Source: Desulfoferrobacter suflitae
GTDB lineage: Bacteria; Desulfobacterota; Syntrophobacteria; Syntrophobacterales; Syntrophobacteraceae
Assembly: GCF_022603395.1 (NCBI RefSeq)
Contig: NZ_JAIBKA010000002.1
Coordinates: forward strand, 186,001 to 250,000
Direction of reading: 5' to 3'
DNA length: 64,000 bases
Of the stretch, positions 1-7,081 are shown piece by piece. Below the pieces are notes generated by a model. That model searched no databases, was not told the DNA's origin, and saw only the letters and a program-made list of their open reading frames with translations. A program made the translations under genes and the position numbers. The stretch's first letter is position 1; each line of letters opens with the position of its first letter.

Positions 1-515
1 AGCATGCCGCAGCACGAGGTGATGACATCGGCCTTCATCTGCACGAAATAAGTGGTTTGGAAGATCGCTTCGATCAGCAGCAGCACCGCTATGCCGATGA
101 GAAGCTTGTATTTGGGCTTGATCAGCGGATAATCGGCCACGCTGTTGTCGGTCCTGTTGACAATGAGCCAGATGCCGCACAAAAGGCAGTTGAAAGCCTT
201 GAGCACCAGGGTCGGATAGCCATAATCGTTGACGTTCAAAGAGCCGGCCGCACACATGGCACCGACGAACAAATCATGCAGGTTTTCGGCCGTGTAGCTG
301 AACAGAAACAGGGAAATGATCTGGTACGCCATCAGCCAGGCAAAAATGGTCGAGATCAGGTAAGTCTTTTTCTCGAGGAGCAGCTGCTGCTCGCTGCCGC
401 TGGCGATATCCCACCCCTGGATGATCTGCATGGCCATTGCCGACGCATAGGCCGCATAGCCCGCAGCCAGCACCGCTCCGGCCTCCAAAGCTATTATGGC
501 GGGGCTTAGAATCAC
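1..515 (-). CDS. Integral membrane protein of the ABC/NosL operon (3' end outside window)
   Basis: The frame is open from a GTG at 513-515 to the window edge, about 171 codons, and encodes a hydrophobic protein with roughly four membrane segments. The GTG overlaps the TGA of the upstream ATPase gene (GTGA), which is typical of translational coupling. Near the visible end it has a VITSCCGM stretch, with paired cysteines resembling the Cys-Gly-Met of the NosL proteins upstream. This suggests metal or redox binding at the membrane face, but that is inference. I do not recognise a named family. Its place as the last visible gene after permease and ATPase suggests it is a membrane partner of that transporter. 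Confidence 0.75.
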   Translation of the reverse strand, partial: MILSPAIIALEAGAVLAAGYAAYASAMAMQIIQGWDIASGSEQQLLLEKKTYLISTIFAWLMAYQIISLFLFSYTAENLHDLFVGAMCAAGSLNVNDYGYPTLVLKAFNCLLCGIWLIVNRTDNSVADYPLIKPKYKLLIGIAVLLLIEAIFQTTYFVQMKADVITSCCGM

Positions 516-1198
516 CTGGGGGTTTCCTGATCAATCATTTTACCATCGCGCAAGCTGACCACCCGATCCACTGCCGTGGATTCGAAAATGAGCGGGTCGT
601 GACTCGCGACCAGTATCGTTTTTCCTTCATTTTTGAGGTCGTTTACGATTTCCAGAAGCTCCATTGACAGTTCGGTGTCGAGATGGGCTGTGGGCTCATC
701 CGCGATGACAACGGCCGGATCATTGATCAGCGCCCGGGCGATTGCCGTGCGTTGCTGCTCGCCGCCGGAAAGATGCTCCACCTTCATGGGCACCTTTGAT
801 TCGATTTTCAGTTTTTCCAGTAATTCCAGTGCCCTTTGCCTGATCTCCTGATAGTTGCGCCCGGTTGGGTAGGCAGGAATCATGGTGTTCTCGAGAACCG
901 TCAGTCCCCTGATCAAGTTATAATTCTGGAAAATGAAGCCGAAAGTCTGCCGGCGGGTGAGCGTGGCAAATCGTTCCGGCAAGCCGGTGATTTCCGTTCC
1001 ATCCAGAAAAATCCTGCCGGTGGTCGGTCTGGCCATACATCCAATGACACTCAGCAGCGTCGTTTTGCCTGAACCGCTGGGTCCTTTGAAGACCGTGACA
1101 CCGCCCGTTTTGATACTCAGGTCTATCCCGTGCAACGCTGTGAACGCGTTGTGCCTGCCGGGGTTGAACACTTTTGAAACCTGGGACAATTCGATCAT
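512..1198 (-). CDS. ABC transporter ATP-binding protein (LolD/MacB type)
   Basis: This is a 228-residue ATPase that would energise the adjacent FtsX-like permease. It shows Walker A GPSGSGKTT, the signature LSGGEQQR and Walker B with VVIADEPTAHLD, the arrangement of the LolD/MacB/FtsE group. I chose the ATG at 1196-1198 (MIELSQVSKVF), since the family starts just before this first strand. The longer reading frame runs back into the permease gene. The gap to the permease stop is 23 bases. Its substrate is not shown by sequence. With two NosL-like proteins upstream, a copper or metalloprotein maturation role comparable to NosFY is plausible. Confidence 0.9.
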   Translation of the reverse strand: MIELSQVSKVFNPGRHNAFTALHGIDLSIKTGGVTVFKGPSGSGKTTLLSVIGCMARPTTGRIFLDGTEITGLPERFATLTRRQTFGFIFQNYNLIRGLTVLENTMIPAYPTGRNYQEIRQRALELLEKLKIESKVPMKVEHLSGGEQQRTAIARALINDPAVVIADEPTAHLDTELSMELLEIVNDLKNEGKTILVASHDPLIFESTAVDRVVSLRDGKMIDQETPR

Positions 1199-1221
1199 GA
1201 GGAGCTGCTGTCCAATCCCGT

Positions 1222-2358
1222 CTATCCCTGCCTCATGACGAGGTCGGGATCCGTCACGGAAACTCTCCATATGGGGATGATGGTGATGAACGTGTACGGC
1301 ACCACCGTCAGGAAAAAAAGCACGGCCAGTTCAAACAGGTTGACTTCGGGGCGCAGTCGAAAGCTGGGGTAGAGGATTGACCAGCCTTTGAGGGCGTGCT
1401 CGAAGAAGGGCGCGGAAAAGAAAAAAACATGGATGTAGGCACCGATCACGCCTGCAAAAAAAGCCGCCAGCGAGACGGTCATGCCCTCCCAGAATTTCAT
1501 GCCGAGGATGTCCGAAGTCCCCCACCCGACCCCTTTCAATATGCCTATCTCGGCCTTTTCCTCGGCACTGAGACCGGTGGCCTTGTCCCACGCAGAAATG
1601 CAAAACGCCAGGATTGCCGCGCTCAGAATGACAATCATATAGCCGCTGCGCCAATTGAAAAGAGCGCTGTAGGTTCGAACGATTTCCTCCCGCAGGATGG
1701 GTCTGGCTCCGGGCACGATGCCCGTGATCTTCTCGGCGATGGTCGTGCACTCCTGGGGATTGCGGACGCGCACGGAAAAATCGGTCGCGAATTGATCCGG
1801 CATGCCGGTCAGTCTTCTGAAGGTCGCTTGCGACATCATGATCAGGTCGGCGCTGACCAAATCGGTTGCAGCACTGAAGGTCGCGGCAATTTTCAAATCC
1901 AGCGCCTTGCCGTCAACCATGCGGAAATACAGCTTGTCTTCCTGAACCGCTCCCCACGTGCGCAGCACCCCCTGCCCGACTTCGACCGCATCGTCCCCGT
2001 GGCGGAAATCCTTGCGCCCAATCAACGTATAGTTGGTCTGAGTCGCGGGATGAAAATAGTAGCCCCACACACGCGGCTCAACGGAGCGGACACCGCGAAT
2101 GGAAGCAATGTCTTCCTGGTGAGCAAGGGGCATGAGTTCCTGCCTGCCGGCCATCATTTTCTGCACAATCATTTCCGGTGCATCGTGCAAAACGGCGTCT
2201 GCCTGGCGCCGCAGAGCATTGGAAAAAAAGATCACCGAACAGACAACAAATATGATGAGCGTATACACCAGCAGGAACCCAAGATTTTTGCCCTTTCTGC
2301 GCCACACGCAGGAAAGCGTGAAGTCCATCAGGCAGCGCTGGCGATCGAGCCACTTCAT
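1222..2358 (-). CDS. ABC transporter permease, FtsX/MacB-like
   Basis: The product has 378 residues. An N-terminal transmembrane helix (about residues 26-46) is followed by a roughly 190-residue extracytoplasmic domain and then three C-terminal helices, the FtsX/MacB permease plan. The ATG overlaps the stop of the upstream small gene (ATGA at 2355-2358), so translation is probably coupled. It should pair with the ATPase directly downstream. Permeases of this type usually do mechanical work on periplasmic partners rather than move small solutes, which would fit assistance to the neighbouring NosL-like proteins. The partner assignment is inference. Confidence 0.85.
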   Translation of the reverse strand: MKWLDRQRCLMDFTLSCVWRRKGKNLGFLLVYTLIIFVVCSVIFFSNALRRQADAVLHDAPEMIVQKMMAGRQELMPLAHQEDIASIRGVRSVEPRVWGYYFHPATQTNYTLIGRKDFRHGDDAVEVGQGVLRTWGAVQEDKLYFRMVDGKALDLKIAATFSAATDLVSADLIMMSQATFRRLTGMPDQFATDFSVRVRNPQECTTIAEKITGIVPGARPILREEIVRTYSALFNWRSGYMIVILSAAILAFCISAWDKATGLSAEEKAEIGILKGVGWGTSDILGMKFWEGMTVSLAAFFAGVIGAYIHVFFFSAPFFEHALKGWSILYPSFRLRPEVNLFELAVLFFLTVVPYTFITIIPIWRVSVTDPDLVMRQG

Positions 2359-2657
2359 GGCGTGTCATCCGCAAGCAGAACGGTCGGCCGCACAAGGGAC
2401 CCGGAAGGGAAGGTGTCAAAAGCCATGGGGTTGTCCTGGAAGGGAGCGTGCCAATCCGCCTGGGAGAGATTGCGGGTGTAGCGTGCTTCGCTAAAAAGGC
2501 ACAGATCGGTGAGCTGCAAATCCCGCACAACCCGCTTTTGTTCAGCCAGGACCCGGTCGTATTGCTCCGCTGACAAGTGAGGATAAATAAAGCAAAGAAA
2601 ACCCAGGGCAACCAGACACGATAAGGAAAACCCCAGATAAATCGAAGACCTTCTCAT
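2355..2657 (-). CDS. Small single-pass membrane protein upstream of the ABC permease
   Basis: I choose a 100-residue protein beginning MRRSSIYLGF. It has one N-terminal membrane helix (about residues 5-25) and a soluble tail containing the stretches LTDLCLFSEARYTR and SQADWHAPFQD. I have no name for the family, but the tight linkage (ATGA overlap with the permease) marks it as a subunit or accessory factor of the transporter. The upstream part of the open frame is polar and not protein-like, so the internal ATG is preferred even though its Shine-Dalgarno sequence is weak. Confidence 0.65.
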   Translation of the reverse strand: MRRSSIYLGFSLSCLVALGFLCFIYPHLSAEQYDRVLAEQKRVVRDLQLTDLCLFSEARYTRNLSQADWHAPFQDNPMAFDTFPSGSLVRPTVLLADDTP

Positions 2658-2799
2658 ATACGGGTACTCGGCTCGAACAAATGCCTCTGCTGAACGGATT
2701 TGCCGTTCATGGGAACAGCATCGCTCCATGAACGGCACGGGGAGAAATCGTTCGCCATTCACAACCCCGGGGCAAACGCCGCAAATTCTGCCGGAGGCG

Positions 2800-3336
2800 C
2801 TAACTCCCCATCTTCTTTTGCATGGCTGCCTTTTTCTTGCGAATCATGAGGGTGTCCTGATACATGTCCTCGAAGGAGGCCTTGACGGCGTCGTCGAAAG
2901 TTGCGAGCTCGCCGCCGTGCTCGTTGATAAATTTATCGGCCGCCTCTTTGCCGGCAAAGGCCCATTTGGCCCTTGCCGTCATCACTCCCGGCTTGTTGCC
3001 GCCGATCACCCAGTAGGCTTTTTCCGCATCGATGGGCTCCTGTGTGTTGTAGTCCCCAACCGCAATGGCCTTCGGGGTCTTGCCGGTGTTGAGCGCCATG
3101 TCCAGAGCCGCGCAGTGGATGGAGCAAACCTCCGATTGGGTGCCGTCATTGTAATCGATCACCATCCAGGAGTAGCCGAACTTGGCCTTCATCATTCCGC
3201 AATACCTGCAACTGATGTCTTGTCCCTGGGCCGCGGATGCTTTGGCTGCATCAAAGACCACCGGGCCGGTGACGCCGAACGCGAAAATCATCAGGAAAAT
3301 ACACCCTTTCATCCAACCACTTGTGATAGCTTTCAT
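2800..3336 (-). CDS. NosL-family copper-binding protein 1
   Basis: A 178-residue exported protein with a signal peptide of about 35 residues (MKAITSGWMKGCIFLMIFAF, ending in ASA) and a NosL-type metal site SCRYCGMM at the start of the mature part. NosL is a periplasmic Cu(I) chaperone that helps build the copper site of nitrous oxide reductase. Related proteins also occur without NosZ. The ATG at 3334-3336 follows GGAGGAG at good spacing, so the upstream open frame is not used. It lies 142 bases before the small membrane gene and the ABC genes, on the same strand. No nosZ is visible, so the client may be the multicopper oxidases further upstream (inference). Confidence 0.85.
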   Translation of the reverse strand: MKAITSGWMKGCIFLMIFAFGVTGPVVFDAAKASAAQGQDISCRYCGMMKAKFGYSWMVIDYNDGTQSEVCSIHCAALDMALNTGKTPKAIAVGDYNTQEPIDAEKAYWVIGGNKPGVMTARAKWAFAGKEAADKFINEHGGELATFDDAVKASFEDMYQDTLMIRKKKAAMQKKMGS

Positions 3337-3686
3337 ACAGGCTCCTCCATGTAGTGTGATAACTGATGAGACCACCCCAGCACGCCTGCGCCCCTCAGAC
3401 GGCGCAAACTTTCCCCTGAGATTAGCACATACTTCCATCGAAACAAAAAAATTTATCGGAAATGATTCGAGCTCCGCCTCCCTTGAGCTGCCGGTTACCC
3501 GCACACAGCCCCGCGAGCCACATTCCCTCTCCCCCCGCCGGCTGACAATTACTCACACATGGTCCCGCAGTACTCGGGGGACGCCCCCCCTCCCCCCGCG
3601 CGGCAGAAGGAGAGGGTCGGGGGGGAGGGGGTAGGTAACCGGGCCGTCCAATGAGGGAGAGGAGTTTTCCGTTCCCGGGCAGGCTG
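3337..3686. other. Intergenic, G-rich low-complexity stretch
   Basis: No gene is supported here. The stretch 3520-3640 is strongly strand-asymmetric, with runs of C on the plus strand followed by runs of G near 3605-3630. It could form G-quadruplex or hairpin structures. It looks like a degenerate intergenic repeat rather than coding sequence. Confidence 0.4.
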
Positions 3687-4373
3687 CTAATCAAGAGTCG
3701 CGATGAGAGCCGGATTGATTGCTTGAAATTCAACCACGGCTTTGCCTTTATGGTCCTGCATGAACTCTTCGGCATCCTCTCGCTTCTCGAACGGGATGAG
3801 CTCCCTGCCCATGGGACCATAGACATCGCTGCCGATCACGTAATAGGCCTTGCAGGCGTCGATCGACTTGAGATTGTAGTATTCGGTCACATAAATCGCC
3901 GCGATATCCGAGGGTTTTTTCTGCGGGTTATATTTTTTGAGATCAAAATAATACTTGAAAAGATCCTTGGCGCCATCAAAGTAAGCCACGGTCTCATCTT
4001 TGAACAGGATCTGTCCGAGCCAGTCCGGGTATTTGCTCACGAACATGCCACACACCGGGCATTTGTCCTGCTCCGTTGGTTTTTGCGGCGGTGTGGATTT
4101 TTGCACCAGGTGTGCCGTCTGATTTTCATACCTCTGCCTGTAAGCCCGCTCGCACTTTTCCACACACGCCTCACTGGTTCCGCAGTGCTCCAGACATACG
4201 TCCCTCTGGGCCTGGAGGGTTTGCTCGATGCTCTTGAGCTGCTGCTCCAGGGCGGCCTCGGAACCGGCAGTCGCAGTATCCGCCGACGCAGTGACGACAA
4301 GAAGCCCGAAGCAGCAGATGAACACGAATGGCACTCCCAATACGCTATAAATCGTTGCTCTTTCCATCGGCAT
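3687..4373 (-). CDS. NosL-family protein 2 with Cys-rich N-terminal region
   Basis: The product has 228 residues with an N-terminal hydrophobic signal (about residues 8-29). A charged helical region follows with C-x3-C and C-x3-C pairs (DVCLEHCG, EACVEKCER). Then comes a NosL-like domain with CPVCGM near residue 120 and a C-terminal region (DVYGPMGRELIPF) typical of NosL. The extra cysteine helix resembles CHCH-like metal-binding hairpins. The chosen ATG (4371-4373) follows AGGTGAGGGTG, and an ATG two codons later is an alternative. It sits upstream of NosL protein 1 on the same strand, and a paired copper relay is plausible. Confidence 0.8.
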   Translation of the reverse strand: MPMERATIYSVLGVPFVFICCFGLLVVTASADTATAGSEAALEQQLKSIEQTLQAQRDVCLEHCGTSEACVEKCERAYRQRYENQTAHLVQKSTPPQKPTEQDKCPVCGMFVSKYPDWLGQILFKDETVAYFDGAKDLFKYYFDLKKYNPQKKPSDIAAIYVTEYYNLKSIDACKAYYVIGSDVYGPMGRELIPFEKREDAEEFMQDHKGKAVVEFQAINPALIATLD

Positions 4374-4763
4374 GATCACCCTCACCTTTCCCTTGCATTT
4401 AATTTCCCGGATCATCGAGGTGAATGCGCCCCCACCCCAACCCTTTTCCTCCAGCTGACAATCATATTTGTTAAGGAGAGAAACTTGCATTTCTATGCCC
4501 GCGGTCACTGATAGGCGTCGTTGCGCTCTACCCAATCCAGTGGCCGAATTCCGTAGGTTGGGTAGAGCCACGCGGTACGCGGGACGAAACCCGACATGGA
4601 CTGGGCGGACTGGCGTGGTTGTTGGGTTTCGCTGCGCTCTACCCAACCTACGCGTTCTGTATTAAGCATTGCCCAAACGCACTGTCAACCTGCGGAGACG
4701 CATGAGCCCCCTGCCATAACGGCCATGGATGACAAAGCCGGAACATTTGCTTAAACACTGCAG
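4374..4763. other. Intergenic region carrying a palindromic repeat unit
   Basis: No coding sequence is supported. The region contains the inverted repeat annotated at 4552-4652 and a partial extra copy at about 4515-4537. The open frame running through it on the minus strand is built from repeat sequence. Confidence 0.5.
4552..4652. repeat. Dispersed palindromic repeat, copy 1 (two arms)
   Basis: The arm CGTAGGTTGGGTAGAGC at 4552-4568 has its exact 17-base reverse complement at 4636-4652. The inner sequence includes GACGAAACCC and GGGTTTCGCTGCGCTC. Related units occur at 10000-10128, 13830-13912, 20579-20612 and 45511-45556, always between genes. This is the layout of REP/BIME-type intergenic elements. 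Confidence 0.75.
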
Positions 4764-6200
4764 CTAATCGCTCAGCAGCAACAGGTACAGCGCCGCCGTC
4801 AAGCCGCGGTCGCCCCTCATGCGGTAGAAGGCCTCATACACATCGATCAACCCGTAGCCGTAGTCGTTATCCGGCCCTTTCGTCCCCAGATCCCGCGCGG
4901 TTTCGATGAGGACCGCTTCCAGGTCGGCCATTGCGGCCTCGGGAAATGCGCTCTTCAGCAGCGCCAGCGCCCCCGTGACGTGCGGAGCGGCGAAGGAAGT
5001 TCCCGTAGCCGTAGTGTACGAGTTCGGCTCATTACCCCCATTAGTAAGGTATGAAGTCCTGACCATTACTCCGGGAGCCACCAACTGCGGGAAAACGGGT
5101 TCATCGCAGGCGGACGGGCCGCGGCTGCTGGAAAGTGCGATCACCAGGGCGTTGTCAATGGCTCCCACCGCCAGACTTTCGGGATAGTTGGCGGGGCTGA
5201 CGCTGCTCGCACTGGTCGGCCCCGCGTTGCCCGCGGCAAACACAACGCCGATGCCCGCAGCTTTCAGCAGCTGCACGTCTTCTTGAAATTTCGGCTCGCA
5301 CTGGCCGGCCAATCTATCCAGTCCCCAGGAGTTGTTGACGACGTGCGGGGCGTCGTCGGTCAAAGGATCGCCGTCCGGATCGAGCAGCCACTGAAAACCG
5401 AGGTGGATCGCGCTATCCGACGCCTCTCCCGCGTCATTGAAGATTTTTACCGCAATCCACCGGGCTCCCGGAGCCATCCCTATGGACGACCCTCCGGCAT
5501 CACCCCCCACCAGCAGGCCCATCACTTGAGTTCCATGCCCGTCGGCATCATAGGGACGATCCACACGCTCTTCATTGGGATCATACCAGCTGTTGGTCCC
5601 GCCGCGCCAGCGATCGGTCAAGTCCGGGTGATCCACATCCACACCCGTGTCCATGCCGGCCACCACAACCCCCTCGCCGCTGTAGCCCAGGGACCAGACA
5701 GCGGGGGCCCCGGTCAATTCGATGTTCCATTCCACGGCGGAAGCGGACGAAAAAGTGGTCTCCGGCACCCGGATCGTCTCATCCAAAAGGATGGCGTCAA
5801 CCTTCGGGTAACGGGCAATGACGGGAATGAGCCCGGCCTTGACGGTAAAGCTCAAACTGTTGACCAGCCAAAGGGTCCTGAGTTTTTTAACGCCCGAACG
5901 CTGCACAAACGCCCGGAAGTCCTTCTGGCTTCGCTCGGCCCTCTCCTTCAAACCCTGGATCATCTCTGCGCGCCGCAGTTTGAGCAAGGGTCCGAGGCGA
6001 GATCCCACATCGTCCGCAACCTTTACGATCACCGGAAGTTCGTCGTTCGGCCCCAGAACATCCAGCATTTTCTGCAGTTCGGGGTCAACCGTACCGGCCT
6101 GTGCGCTCGCTCCGCCCGCTGCGATACCCAGCCACAGCGGCAGCCACAGAATGATGATCAGTCTGCCGAACTTCTTGCACAAATCTTTTTTCCCCGGCAT
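4764..6200 (-). CDS. Secreted subtilisin-like serine protease (S8)
   Basis: A 478-residue exported protease. It has a signal peptide (residues 1 to about 35, ending GASAQA), an inhibitor-like propeptide region, and the S8 catalytic triad: Asp in GMDTGVD near residue 182, His in DGHGTQV near 221, and Ser in GTSFAAPH near 400. The oxyanion Asn region is AAGNAGP. The C-terminus is AALYLLLLSD, a tail shared in style with three other exported proteins of this locus. ATG 6198-6200 is the only start giving a signal peptide, though no clear Shine-Dalgarno precedes it. Only 24 bases separate it from the divergent start at 6225. Confidence 0.92.
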   Translation of the reverse strand: MPGKKDLCKKFGRLIIILWLPLWLGIAAGGASAQAGTVDPELQKMLDVLGPNDELPVIVKVADDVGSRLGPLLKLRRAEMIQGLKERAERSQKDFRAFVQRSGVKKLRTLWLVNSLSFTVKAGLIPVIARYPKVDAILLDETIRVPETTFSSASAVEWNIELTGAPAVWSLGYSGEGVVVAGMDTGVDVDHPDLTDRWRGGTNSWYDPNEERVDRPYDADGHGTQVMGLLVGGDAGGSSIGMAPGARWIAVKIFNDAGEASDSAIHLGFQWLLDPDGDPLTDDAPHVVNNSWGLDRLAGQCEPKFQEDVQLLKAAGIGVVFAAGNAGPTSASSVSPANYPESLAVGAIDNALVIALSSSRGPSACDEPVFPQLVAPGVMVRTSYLTNGGNEPNSYTTATGTSFAAPHVTGALALLKSAFPEAAMADLEAVLIETARDLGTKGPDNDYGYGLIDVYEAFYRMRGDRGLTAALYLLLLSD

Positions 6201-6224
6201 GTGGTTTTGTGCTATCTTGTTGTC

Positions 6225-6608
6225 ATGAAACTGGAAAAGATCATTCAATTGAGCCTGCTGTGCGCTTTCCTGCTCGCGCCCGCCGCCGCGCTTGCGGAGG
6301 ATTTGTCCCATGAGCCGCTGACGCTGCCTCCACAGGGGATTGTCTGGAAAGATCAACAGCAAAAAGAATTCTGTGAAGAGCAAATCGAGCTCCTCCTGGA
6401 TCACTTTCGCAGCGCGAGGTTTTATTCTATCCAGGGCGACAGCTGTCGGACAGCCCTTTACGCCAAAAGATTCATGGAAATCGTTACGACCTGCCGCCAG
6501 GAATGTCCCGCGGAACTGCTGGAAAAAAAAGGGTTCCATGAGGGCATTATCCGAAACCTCAGGACCCTGGAAGAACTGGGGACCAAACGCTGCGAAGACG
6601 GCAAGTAG
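6225..6608 (+). CDS. Small exported cysteine-containing protein, function unknown
   Basis: The product has 127 residues, with a clear signal peptide (MKLEKIIQLSLLCAFLLAPA, cleavage after ALA) and a mature helical domain with five cysteines, including FCEEQ, SCRTA, TCRQEC and RCEDGK. An even set could form disulfides or bind metal. I do not recognise a family. It is divergent from the protease with only 24 bases between start codons, so promoters must overlap the opposing coding sequences. A partner or inhibitor of the protease is possible from position alone, and is inference. Confidence 0.7.
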   Translation: MKLEKIIQLSLLCAFLLAPAAALAEDLSHEPLTLPPQGIVWKDQQQKEFCEEQIELLLDHFRSARFYSIQGDSCRTALYAKRFMEIVTTCRQECPAELLEKKGFHEGIIRNLRTLEELGTKRCEDGK

Positions 6609-6885
6609 CGGGCGCGCCTGCGGCCCTATACCCTTAGAATCTGCAAGACCACCTCCAAAAATCTGGTAATCGTTCACCGCCAGGACGCGAAGCACGCAAC
6701 CTTTGCGACCTTGGCGTTCTTTGCGCCTTTGTGGTTCATGAAGGGCTGTAGGGTGAACGGCTGCAGAATCTGCGATCGCATCGTGAGATAGACACGCATC
6801 CTCTTGCGTATCTGCAGCTGTAGGTCAGGGTGTGCGCGGCACCCTCTGACAAACCCGCTTCTGCCCCCAACCCTTTGCCCACAAC
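6609..6885. other. Intergenic region with an intergenic-repeat-like segment
   Basis: No gene is supported. Positions about 6671-6737 read as alternating GCCAGGACGCGAAG, CTTGGCG and TTTGCGCC words, a pattern that looks like a dispersed non-coding repeat. The terminator for the cytochrome gene follows at 6886. Confidence 0.4.
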
Positions 6886-6913
6886 AAAAAAAGGCGGGGG
6901 TTATTTCCCCGCC
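6886..6913 (-). terminator. Rho-independent terminator after the multihaem cytochrome gene
   Basis: On the minus strand GGCGGGG pairs with the CCCCGCC arm around a short AT-rich loop, followed by a run of seven T. It lies 40 bases past the TAA at 6953 but 169 bases past the TGA at 7082. This supports the longer reading frame as the ancestral gene end. Confidence 0.8.
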
Positions 6914-7081
6914 ACAATAAAATGGTGGTTTCTGCCCAAGTTCGTTACAACTTTACAAGATCAACAACAGATACATGGGGGACAGGACGGTGTTGCCCTC
7001 TGCCGCTGTGGCGCTGGTCATCTCGAAGGGCACGATGCCCGGCACCGAAGCGCCGCTGCCGTCCAGACCATGATTGTGGTG

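Noticed and set aside
4374-4646. N-terminal extension of the second NosL protein
   Set aside because: The extension is translated repeat sequence with no signal peptide at its start. The internal ATG gives a proper signal sequence and ribosome-binding site.
7040-7061. Selenocysteine insertion element after the in-frame TGA
   Set aside because: A hairpin exists at a plausible distance but is short with a mismatch, and a multihaem cytochrome is not a known selenoprotein. It is kept only as a possibility within the TGA finding.
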